Assembly (NCBI GenBank): GCA_050695215.1
Contig: JBOGSD010000124.1
Span: forward strand, 1 to 30,121
DNA length: 30,121 nucleotides
DNA from: JACQGZ01 sp050695215
GTDB lineage: Bacteria; Sysuimicrobiota; Sysuimicrobiia; Sysuimicrobiales; Humicultoraceae
Reading direction: 5' to 3'
The stretch's first letter is position 1. Every line of letters starts with the position of its first letter. A program made the position numbers and the translations under genes. Below the pieces are notes generated by a model, which was not told the origin of the DNA, searched no databases, and saw only the letters and a list, made by a program, of their open reading frames with translations. Below, piece after piece: positions 1 through 6,592 of this stretch.

Positions 1-263
1 GTCCCGAACATCAGGGACGACTGCCGCAACGACGGCGAGCAAATGAGAATCCTGCGCCGCGGCGTGCTGAACGCACGATGGAGAGCAAGCATCGCCGCAG
101 CCATGCTCTTGCCGACCTGGCGGGCGGCCACCGCAACAATGATCTTGGCCTTGCTCCGGAGGATCTGCGCCTGGTGCGGCCAGGGCGGCAGGCCCAAGGC
201 CTCCGCCGCAAACGCCGCAGGATCGTCCAGCCAGCGGCGAAGCTTGCCAGCAGTACGATTCAT
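1..263 (-). CDS. Phage terminase large subunit, N-terminal part (cut by window edge)
   Basis: This is the DNA-packaging motor ATPase/nuclease of a phage or capsid-forming satellite. Only the first 87 codons are in the window. Visible are a Q-motif-like stretch (PPWPHQAQIL, residues 26-35), a Walker-A-like motif ending in ARQVGKS (residues 47-53) and a following strand ILICSPSLRQS (72-82), the usual order at the start of terminase ATPase domains. The ATG at 263-261 overlaps the stop of the upstream gene as ATGA, so the two are translationally coupled. That position, right after a P27-like small subunit, supports the call. The nuclease domain lies outside the window, so the completeness of the protein is unknown. 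Confidence 0.8.
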   Translation of the reverse strand, partial: MNRTAGKLRRWLDDPAAFAAEALGLPPWPHQAQILRSKAKIIVAVAARQVGKSMAAAMLALHRAFSTPRRRILICSPSLRQSSLMFG

Positions 264-775
264 TGGCCCGGACCCTCGCCATCTTCCGGCAAAGCAGCAA
301 ACGCCGCCGCGAGGTCGAACGCTTTGGCTCGGTCGAGACCCAACTTCATCCGGCCCGCAGGCGAGAGGCCCAGCGTCTCGGCGAAGGCCCGCACCTCCCG
401 CGCCAACGTAGGCAGGAGCTGCGCGACGCCCCGGACGCGCCCGCGCCGGTCGGTCAGGCCAAAGGCGCGGAGGTAATTATCAGCTGCGCGCAGCTGCCGC
501 AGGACGACGGCGAAGCCCTCCACTGTCGGGCCGTCGACGGGCGCGATGTGGTCAACGTTCTCCCCCGCCAGGAGGTTCGTGATCTCCCTGAGGACCTCCC
601 GCGTCTCCGGCTCTGCTGCAGTCATCCTGCGGAGGGCCGCCACGGAAGGATGGCGGTTGCGTCCGGAGCGGTTCACCTCCTGGATGATCGCCGTCACCTT
701 CGCGATCCCCTCCGCCGTCCTAGGCCCGGGCCGCCGCCGGACGGGGACGTCTAGCGGGCCGTCTCGTTCGTCCAC
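260..775 (-). CDS. Probable terminase small subunit, P27-like
   Basis: About 171 aa if started at the GTG at 775. I chose this start because GGGAGA lies about 10 nt upstream and it gives a short overlap with the preceding gene; the open frame extends much further upstream but only as shadow of the primase. The C-terminal half has the P27-family pattern: a helical segment with LRAADNYLRAFGL, then a long helix, then AETLGLSPAGRMKL, which resembles the family's LGLTPSSRARL. Small subunits recognise the packaging site and hand DNA to the large subunit, whose gene follows with a 4-nt ATGA overlap. The family call is by motif memory and gene order. Confidence 0.65.
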   Translation of the reverse strand: MDERDGPLDVPVRRRPGPRTAEGIAKVTAIIQEVNRSGRNRHPSVAALRRMTAAEPETREVLREITNLLAGENVDHIAPVDGPTVEGFAVVLRQLRAADNYLRAFGLTDRRGRVRGVAQLLPTLAREVRAFAETLGLSPAGRMKLGLDRAKAFDLAAAFAALPEDGEGPGQ

Positions 776-1083
776 TGTGCGAATCTCTCCCGGGCAAGTT
801 GCTCGTAGTCGGCCAGAGCGCGCACGAACGCCACCGTGTCCCGCCTCAGCGCGGCCGCCTCGATGCGCGCCTCGGCCTCGAACCAGTCCGGGCTGTCCCG
901 GTGATAACGGGCGGCCCACTCGGTTCGGTAGGCGCGGGCGACCCGCCGAAGGGTTTCCTGCAGGAGGCCCTCGGCGCGCTTCTCCTCCCAGGCGGAAATC
1001 CGTAGCGCGTCCAGGAGCGCCGGCGTCACCGTCAGCAAGGCGCCGGCGAGAGGGCCGTCCTTGACGCGCACGACCGTCGCCAC
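751..1083 (-). CDS. Hypothetical phage protein, 110 aa
   Basis: I do not recognise a family. The protein starts with a GTG two nucleotides after the primase stop and ends inside the start of the terminase small subunit gene, so it is part of the leftward operon. The first 25 residues look like a small strand-rich segment (VVRVKDGPLAGALLTVTPALL). The rest is strongly helical and charged, with EEKRAEGLLQETLRRVARAY and a region rich in Arg and Glu. The helical character and position just before terS-terL could fit a small DNA-binding or packaging accessory protein, but this is inference. There is no membrane segment, cysteine cluster or signal peptide. Confidence 0.7.
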   Translation of the reverse strand: MATVVRVKDGPLAGALLTVTPALLDALRISAWEEKRAEGLLQETLRRVARAYRTEWAARYHRDSPDWFEAEARIEAAALRRDTVAFVRALADYEQLARERFAQWTNETAR

Positions 1084-1085
1084 GG

Positions 1086-3122
1086 CTATCCGCCCTCCGC
1101 CTGCCGCACCGCAGCAGGGGCGTCCTCGTCAGGCACTTGAGCGATGACCTCGACGTCGCCCAGGACGGCCGTGACGTCATCGGCTGCCTGTACCTGCAGC
1201 TGCAGATCCTCCGGCCGCGGGAGGCCGGCCTCGGGCGGCAGCGGCTCGCCGAGATCGAGGTCGTAGACTCGCCTGCGATGGTCGAGATTGGCGAGCCACC
1301 CCCCGGCCAGCGCCTGATGCACGCGGTTCTGCGCGGTGGGCCGAGAGACGGACATGTGTCTCCCGACGGAGGTGATGGTGATGGGCTTCTCCCCCTTCTC
1401 CCGGAGGGCACCCACCGCTTCTACGGCTTCCCGCACCCCTCGCCCAGCGCCGGTCACCGTCGCGGTATAGATGTCCCGCACGAGGTCAAAGACGGCGGCG
1501 TAGTCCTCGATCTCTGCGATGACGCGCCTCGCATCATCGCGCCGCCGCCACCGATGGCGGAGAACCGCGACGGCCTTGATCAGGGCGAGCAACCGGCTCA
1601 AGTCCCGCAGCACCCGCGGTCCGATAGGAGACTGCGCCACGGCTTTCGCCAGAGCCCGCACGAACGGGACGACGGCCTCCCACGGGACAGTGGCCTGGAG
1701 GTAAGCCTGCAGTGCGACCAGGGCCGCGGGCGGGGCCGGTGCTGAGGCCAGCTCAAGGTCGCTCTGCATGCGCAGGGCCGCCCTGACCTGCCCCTGGTCG
1801 TCGGCCATCGGGACGGTGAACAGGCGAGTGTCGAGCTGAAGCCCGAGGCGGCGCACGGCCGTGGTGATCATCACCGTCGGGCCCGGCTTGGTGACGGTCT
1901 GCACGGTGAACCGCCGCGTCTCGGGATCGCGGACGGTCACCTGATATCGCAGGACGCCGTCCTGGAGGAGGTTCCGCACCGCCGACGCGGCCGGGTTCTC
2001 CTCACCCGAGGGCAGGCTGTCCGCCTCACTGAAGACCAGCACGCGTTGCTGCAGGTCCGCGGCGTCGTAGATCAGGCTGCGCGGGGAGCCGGCGTCGATC
2101 ACGTGGTAGGCCTCGGGCGGAAGCAGCCGCAGGATCGCGTTGATGGTGTAGTTCTTGCCGGCTCCCGGCGGCCCGACCAGCAGGAGGTGCGCCGGCATCG
2201 TGCCAGACCGCCCCGCCAGGACGCGGGTTGTGCTAGCGAGGTACGTGATCATCGCCGGACGCAGGTCCCCGCCGTACCCCCCGGACCGCAACGCGCCCTC
2301 CACCAAGACAAGCGGGTCATGTGCCTCAAGAACAGGAGCCGCACGCCGGCGGAGATCCTCCAGGTCCCAACGGGGAGCCGCGACCCGGCCGGTCGTATTC
2401 GGCTGGGGTCGGCGTAGCTCAGTGACCCCGAGGGACAATAGATCATCCACAGTGTGCCCCAGCAGGAAGTCGTCCAGCCCGACCTTCATGCCACCCTCGC
2501 CCGAAGGTAGGTACGTCAGCGCCACGGGCGCGCCGCGCACCTCCAAGAACGCCCGCAGGCGGACGAGGGCCTCGTGGACCGAGGCCTTCAGCATCACGTC
2601 GCTGTCGAAGACGACATAGACCTGCCGCCCTTTCAGGGCGACGGCCTCCCAGTCGGCGAGGACCGTCAGGCCGCCCTTCTCGTTCCGGCCGCGCCAGTTC
2701 CAGACGCCGAGCAGCGCGATGCAGCAGAGTCCGCGGGTGACGGCGGCGTCGGCTTTTCGGATGCCCTCGGTAACGAACAGCGGGCGCGACGGGTCGGCGA
2801 TCCAGCCGCGGGCGGCGGGGTGGACATCCAACGCCATGCGGACCTTCGTGGGCATCTCGTACTTGACCACCCTCCCCGCACTATTGATGCGAGGTTCGTC
2901 CGGCCGGTACTGGTAGAAGGCCCGCTCGCCGGTAACCCGCCACACGGGCAGGAGGAGGCCGGGCACGCGCTGCTGCGCGGGGCTGAAGCCCTTTCGGCCC
3001 AGTTCGGCCTTCGTGTCGACGGAGACGTAGCCGCGGGCCCGCGCTACCTCCGGCGCGATGCCGGAGCCCAGCATCAGCTCTATGTGCTGCGGGAAGAGAA
3101 ACCCGAACTCGTTACTGGGCAC
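1086..3122 (-). CDS. Phage/satellite primase-helicase-like protein (DUF3854-type plus P-loop ATPase)
   Basis: 678 aa with three visible parts. Residues about 1-235 resemble the DUF3854/TOPRIM-like primase module: PLFVTEGIRKADAA (E119) and YVVFDSDV (D173, D175) are the expected acidic metal-binding pattern. Residues about 310-480 are a P-loop ATPase with LLVGPPGAGKNYT (Walker A near 317-324) and VLVFSEADSL as Walker B (361-370). The Walker A lysine is followed by Asn rather than Ser/Thr, which is unusual. The C-terminal part contains a helix-turn-helix-like stretch (ITSVGRHMSVSRPTAQNRVH). The GTG start at 3122 overlaps the restored end of the excisionase-like gene, implying coupling. The likely role is replication initiation of the element. 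Confidence 0.8.
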   Translation of the reverse strand: MPSNEFGFLFPQHIELMLGSGIAPEVARARGYVSVDTKAELGRKGFSPAQQRVPGLLLPVWRVTGERAFYQYRPDEPRINSAGRVVKYEMPTKVRMALDVHPAARGWIADPSRPLFVTEGIRKADAAVTRGLCCIALLGVWNWRGRNEKGGLTVLADWEAVALKGRQVYVVFDSDVMLKASVHEALVRLRAFLEVRGAPVALTYLPSGEGGMKVGLDDFLLGHTVDDLLSLGVTELRRPQPNTTGRVAAPRWDLEDLRRRAAPVLEAHDPLVLVEGALRSGGYGGDLRPAMITYLASTTRVLAGRSGTMPAHLLLVGPPGAGKNYTINAILRLLPPEAYHVIDAGSPRSLIYDAADLQQRVLVFSEADSLPSGEENPAASAVRNLLQDGVLRYQVTVRDPETRRFTVQTVTKPGPTVMITTAVRRLGLQLDTRLFTVPMADDQGQVRAALRMQSDLELASAPAPPAALVALQAYLQATVPWEAVVPFVRALAKAVAQSPIGPRVLRDLSRLLALIKAVAVLRHRWRRRDDARRVIAEIEDYAAVFDLVRDIYTATVTGAGRGVREAVEAVGALREKGEKPITITSVGRHMSVSRPTAQNRVHQALAGGWLANLDHRRRVYDLDLGEPLPPEAGLPRPEDLQLQVQAADDVTAVLGDVEVIAQVPDEDAPAAVRQAEGG

Positions 3123-3326
3123 CGTTCCCGCCTCCCCTCAGGCCTGAGGCCGCCAGTGCCACGAGGGCCTTCCTGGGGATGAGCCGGCGTCGCCCGATAA
3201 CAACGTAGGGAACCGCCCCTCTCCCATCAGCGAGTAGAGCATGCTACGGGAGAGGCGCGTGAATTGCTGGGCCTCCAAAAGCGTAGCGAGCCCGTCCAGG
3301 ACTAGTTGCTCTCTCGCCGTGGCCAT
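3112..3326 (-). pseudogene. AlpA/excisionase-like DNA-binding protein, frameshifted
   Basis: The ATG at 3326 has GGAGGG upstream. The first 35 or so residues form a winged-helix/AlpA-type HTH (LLEAQQFTRLSRSMLYSLMGEG). The open frame then runs into an unrelated tail ending at 3138. Reading one base back at the G-run near 3208-3213 restores the expected wing of this family: AVPYVVIGRRRLIPRKAL, then VALAASGL, with a TAA stop at 3112-3114 inside the start of the primase gene. So one G appears to be missing from a homopolymer, or the protein is made by -1 frameshifting. Such proteins control excision and the leftward operon. The rightward integrase unit is divergent. The family call is firm; whether the gene is functional is open. 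Confidence 0.75.
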
Positions 3327-3349
3327 TAGTCGCTTTCCCTCCCCAAGAC

Positions 3350-3379
3350 TTGACTCAGCGTCCCCCAATGTCCTAAAGT
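3350..3379 (+). promoter_or_regulatory. Candidate rightward promoter in the divergent control region
   Basis: TTGACT (3350-3355) and TAAAGT (3374-3379) are 18 bp apart, upstream of the zinc-finger and integrase genes. The inverted repeat AGTG-AA-CACT (3377-3386) overlaps the proposed -10 box and could be an operator. It lies between the divergent excisionase-like and zinc-finger genes, where satellite and phage control promoters usually sit. The call rests on box resemblance only. Confidence 0.35.
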
Positions 3380-3403
3380 GAACACTAGCATCTTGGGTTC
3401 GAC

Positions 3404-4048
3404 GTGTCATCGGGTTCGTCGAACGTGTATGTATCAAGATTGGGTCACATGCGCGAACAACTGACAGCCGCCGAGCAGGCTCTCCTCGAAGCAAGCCGGT
3501 CATTCGCCAACCTTCGGACGATCAGGTCGACGCGCCAAGTCGAAGATCTCTTCCGCCGCGTGCCGCTTGTGGGCCCGGTCTTCAAGGTCCTGCCCCCGAG
3601 GCAGTTCAGGCAGTATTACCGAGATCAGGCCGAGCTCCGCTTCTGGCTGGAACAAATCGCCAAACTTGGGAAGGCCGCCCGCGACATCATCGGCCGCCAG
3701 GTAGCGGAGCGTCTTGGCACGGTTCCCATTCGAATGACCTACGACCCTGCCGAACACCGGATTAGGGCCGTTTTCGTCCTGAACGGCGTGCAGGCGGCCT
3801 ACAGTTACGCCGTCGCCCTCCTGCTCGCCGCTGATCGTGGCCTCACTACGCGCCTCGGGCAGTGCGGGTGGTGCACACGGTTCAACCTCACTGTGCACGG
3901 CAAACCAAAGGCGTATTGCAGCGTAGAACACCGCCGGCGCGATGACGCACGGCGCGCAAGGGAGCGCATGCGCCAGTTGCGCGAGTCCAGAATGAAGCGG
4001 CGAAAGGGGGAAGGCGAAGATGGCACGGCAGAAGCGGGGACGCGGTGA
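3404..4048 (+). CDS. CGNR-like zinc-finger protein upstream of integrase
   Basis: 214 aa from the GTG at 3404; an ATG at 3449 is an alternative, and neither start has a convincing Shine-Dalgarno sequence. The first 150 residues are mostly helical, with a YRDQAELRFWLEQIAKL segment. The end holds a zinc-binding pattern, CGWC (C154, C157), then YCSVEH (C172, H176), followed by an Arg-rich helix. The layout resembles the C-terminal CGNR zinc finger, but with Ser-Val-Glu-His where CGNR is expected. The gene overlaps the integrase start by 29 bp, so the two are one transcription unit. It may be a DNA-binding regulator of the element; this is inference. Confidence 0.65.
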   Translation: MSSGSSNVYVSRLGHMREQLTAAEQALLEASRSFANLRTIRSTRQVEDLFRRVPLVGPVFKVLPPRQFRQYYRDQAELRFWLEQIAKLGKAARDIIGRQVAERLGTVPIRMTYDPAEHRIRAVFVLNGVQAAYSYAVALLLAADRGLTTRLGQCGWCTRFNLTVHGKPKAYCSVEHRRRDDARRARERMRQLRESRMKRRKGEGEDGTAEAGTR

Positions 4049-5156
4049 AGGGTCAGTCTATTTCCGGCCCGACCGGAAGGTCTGGGCGGCGACGGTCAGT
4101 CTAGGCTACGCCGACACCGGCAGGCGGCGGCGGCGGACGGTCTACGCCCCTTCGAAGGCGGGCGTCCTGGAGAAACTCGCTCGCCTCCAGGTGGACGCCG
4201 CCAGCGGCACCCTCGGGGAACCCACGCGCCTAACCGTGGCGCAATTCCTCGGCCACTGGCTGGAGACCGGGGCGAGACCAGCTGTGCGCGAGGCCACGTT
4301 CGTACTCTATGAGATGATCATCCGCCGGCACATCAACCCGCACGTCGGTGGCGTGACCCTCGCCAAACTGACCCCGGCGCACGTCCAGGGGTTGCTGACG
4401 GACACGGAGAAGGCCGGGGCATCGCCGAAACTGCGCCTCATCGTCTACCAGGTCCTCTCCGGGGCACTGAAGCAGGCCGTGCTGTGGGGGATGGTGCCCC
4501 GCAACGTGTGCACCGCCGTGGTACGGCCCCGCGTGCCACAGAAGCCCATGCAGGTGCTCGATGGCGAGCAGGCGCGCCGTTTCCTTGCGGCCGCCGAGGC
4601 GGACCAACACTGCGCCCTTTTCGTCCTCCTGGTGTCGGTGGGCCTTCGGGTGGGTGAAGCCCTGGGAGTGACTTGGGGGGACCTTGACTTGAAGGCCGGC
4701 ACCCTCCAGATCCGCCAGCAGCTCTGCGAAGTTCGCGGCAGGCTGTGGCTGGCCGAACCGAAGACCGCGGCTGCCCGGCGGAAGATCGACCTCCCACAGG
4801 TGACTCTCCAGGCGCTGCGTGATCACCGCCAGCGCGCCCTGGCGACGGGCACCTACGGCAATCCGATGGGCCTGGTCTTCACCGACACCGAAGCCCACCC
4901 GGTCAGGAAGTCCAACCTGAGGCGTCGATCATTCGAGCCGCTGCTCCGCAAGGCGGGCCTACCGAGAATCAGGCTGCATGATCTGAGGCATACGGCAGCA
5001 TCCTTGCACCTCGCGCAGGGCACCCACCCGCGTGTGGTCCAGGAGATGTTGGGCCATTCGAACATCGGCATTACCCTGGCGACCTACAGCCACGTCCTCC
5101 CTTCCATTCAGCGGGAGGCTGCGGTCAGGATGGACGCCCTCCTGGCGAACGTGTAA
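4020..5156 (+). CDS. int: Tyrosine site-specific integrase
   Basis: 378 aa, full length for phage integrases. The N-terminus (residues about 8-60, GEGSVYFRPDRKVWAATV) is an AP2-like arm-binding domain. Residues about 70-165 form the SAM-like core-binding domain. The catalytic domain has the complete set of residues: R210 (GLRVGEAL), K248 (EPKTAAARR), H320 and R323 (LHDLRHTAAS), H346 (LGHSNI) and the nucleophile Y356 (TYSHV). It should catalyse integration into and excision from an attachment site; the tRNA-His fragment at 15335-15379 is the obvious candidate end. The start overlaps the upstream zinc-finger gene. No break is seen, so the enzyme may be active. Confidence 0.95.
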   Translation: MARQKRGRGEGSVYFRPDRKVWAATVSLGYADTGRRRRRTVYAPSKAGVLEKLARLQVDAASGTLGEPTRLTVAQFLGHWLETGARPAVREATFVLYEMIIRRHINPHVGGVTLAKLTPAHVQGLLTDTEKAGASPKLRLIVYQVLSGALKQAVLWGMVPRNVCTAVVRPRVPQKPMQVLDGEQARRFLAAAEADQHCALFVLLVSVGLRVGEALGVTWGDLDLKAGTLQIRQQLCEVRGRLWLAEPKTAAARRKIDLPQVTLQALRDHRQRALATGTYGNPMGLVFTDTEAHPVRKSNLRRRSFEPLLRKAGLPRIRLHDLRHTAASLHLAQGTHPRVVQEMLGHSNIGITLATYSHVLPSIQREAAVRMDALLANV

Positions 5157-5211
5157 AGGTGTAAAGGCCGTAACCGATGGGTATGCCCGTACGCGGCCCG
5201 AGGGTCTTCAA

Positions 5212-5233
5212 CTGGCTACACACTGGCAACACC
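5212..5233 (+). repeat. Degenerate 11-bp tandem repeat, possible integrase arm sites
   Basis: Two adjacent units, ctggctacaca and ctggcaacacc, start 56 bp after the integrase stop. The first unit is the reverse complement, with one mismatch, of the perfect 11-bp tandem repeat at 15184-15205 beside the tRNA-His fragment. Paired short repeats on both sides of an attachment core are typical of arm-type integrase binding sites. That function is inference. Confidence 0.5.
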
Positions 5234-5262
5234 GTCGCCGGCAGGTGCACCATTCCTGGGCT

Positions 5263-5390
5263 CTAGGCTGACCTCCTGGGTAGGCCTTAGGTGCAATTTA
5301 TCTCGCTGCACCCTTAGGCTAGACTGGCAGCAGCCTGACTCCAAGATAAAAGCGGCAGAGAGGCGCTGCCTAGTGTGTAACCCTTAGGCT
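5263..5390 (+). repeat. Cluster of short YTAGGCT repeats and a GGTGCA inverted repeat
   Basis: This 264-bp stretch (5157-5420) between the integrase and the propeller gene has no gene. It holds ctaggct at 5263-5269 and two copies of cccttaggct at 5311-5320 and 5381-5390. It also holds GGTGCA (5290-5295) facing TGCACC (5307-5312) and the palindrome GGTGCACC at 5244-5251. These may be protein-binding sites for recombination or for control of the downstream gene. No tRNA fragment is seen here. Confidence 0.4.
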
Positions 5391-5420
5391 TTCGTAGCCC
5401 AACTTACGGAGGTGCGGGCG

Positions 5421-6356
5421 ATGCGAGATATTGGCTCGCTGTCTCGAGCGATAACACTGTTGCCAAGCGCGCTATTCATCGGGTTGGCACTCGTACTGGT
5501 CGCTCTGAATCCGGGTAGCGAACTCAATTTCGCTACCGCCCAACGACCCAGCAGGATTGTGTTCCACTCTAACCGTGACGGGAACTATGAAATCTACGCG
5601 ATGAACGCAGACGGGACGAGTGTAACCCGGTTGATGAACCACCCAGCGGACGACCAATTACCGGCGCTTAGTCCGGATGCCACCAGAATCGCGTTCACGT
5701 CTAGGCGTGACGGCAACTCTGAAATCTACATAATGAACGCAGATGGAACAGGAGTGACCCGCCTCACCAACCATCCGGCCGAGGATGTGGAACCTGCGTT
5801 CAATCCGGACGGCAGCAGGATCGCGTTTGCATCTAATCGTGACGGCAATTATGAAATCTACGTGATGGGCGTAGACGGAACTAACGTGACCCGCTTATCG
5901 AACAGCCCCGCCAGCGACAGGTCTCCCTCCTTCAGCCCCGACGGTTCCAAAATCGCCTTCCAATTGGATCGCGGAATCTACGTGATGAGCGCGGACGGGA
6001 CGGGGGTGATCCGCCTGACTAATGCAACAGACCTTGCCCCTAGGTACAGCCCAGACGGCCGTAAGATTGCATTCATGTCTTTGCGCCATGTGCCGCCATT
6101 TGTGCCAGGCGGACCCTTGCCGTCGGTCTACTTCCAAGTCTATTTGATGAATGCGGACGGAACGGGCGTGATGCGCCTGACAAATACTACCGTGTCAGAA
6201 GCGTTTCCAGTGTTTGGCCCGGACGGACAGAGAATCATGTTCACATCCGAGCGGAGCAGAACCTCGGCCGAAATCTTCGTGATGAATGTAGACGGCACCG
6301 GCAGGACACGCCTCACGAACTTCTCGGCAGAAACCGTAGGAACCGACTGGCGTTAG
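5421..6356 (+). CDS. Secreted TolB-type beta-propeller protein (PD40 repeats)
   Basis: 311 aa from the ATG at 5421, chosen over an earlier GTG because GGAGG lies 8 nt upstream. An N-terminal hydrophobic segment (ALFIGLALVLVALNP) followed by a polar region indicates export. The rest is about six PD40/WD40-like blades, each with a pattern like IAFxSNRDGNYEIYVMNADGT followed by RLTN and a later SPDGxKIAF. Such propellers resemble the C-terminal domain of TolB but lack the TolB N-terminal domain, so this is not TolB itself. They usually bind proteins or polysaccharides. GC content is visibly lower than in the host genes to the right. It is convergent with the PLD-caspase gene, and a 15-bp palindrome (6423-6437) sits between them. 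Its role in the cargo is unknown. Confidence 0.85.
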   Translation: MRDIGSLSRAITLLPSALFIGLALVLVALNPGSELNFATAQRPSRIVFHSNRDGNYEIYAMNADGTSVTRLMNHPADDQLPALSPDATRIAFTSRRDGNSEIYIMNADGTGVTRLTNHPAEDVEPAFNPDGSRIAFASNRDGNYEIYVMGVDGTNVTRLSNSPASDRSPSFSPDGSKIAFQLDRGIYVMSADGTGVIRLTNATDLAPRYSPDGRKIAFMSLRHVPPFVPGGPLPSVYFQVYLMNADGTGVMRLTNTTVSEAFPVFGPDGQRIMFTSERSRTSAEIFVMNVDGTGRTRLTNFSAETVGTDWR

Positions 6357-6592
6357 AAACACGTTGTGATTGTATTCCGTCTCTACTCCGTGGGCTGGCA
6401 CGCTGAGGAAGGGTCTAAAACCTCAAACCGGGTTTGAACCTATCGGGACTTGACCTTCCAATCCCCGTTACGGTTAGGTCACGCAATTTACGACAGCTAG
6501 CTCAAGACCGTCGTTTGCCCAATCTATAGACACAATGAGAATAAAAAGACACGCGCCAGTGGAGGCGGGCGGGGTCACCGATGTCGCCGCAG

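Noticed and set aside
260..1411. A 383-aa open frame covering the terminase small subunit and two neighbours
   Set aside because: Only its last 171 codons look like protein; the rest is antisense-free shadow of the primase and the small unknown gene.
5157..5420. A second attachment core next to the integrase
   Set aside because: No stretch matching the tRNA-His 3' half was found here; only the 11-bp arm-like repeats support recombination.
6423..6437. Palindrome TCAAACC-G-GGTTTGA as terminator or operator
   Set aside because: A one-base centre cannot form a normal hairpin loop, and it lies between convergent genes where an operator has no evident target.
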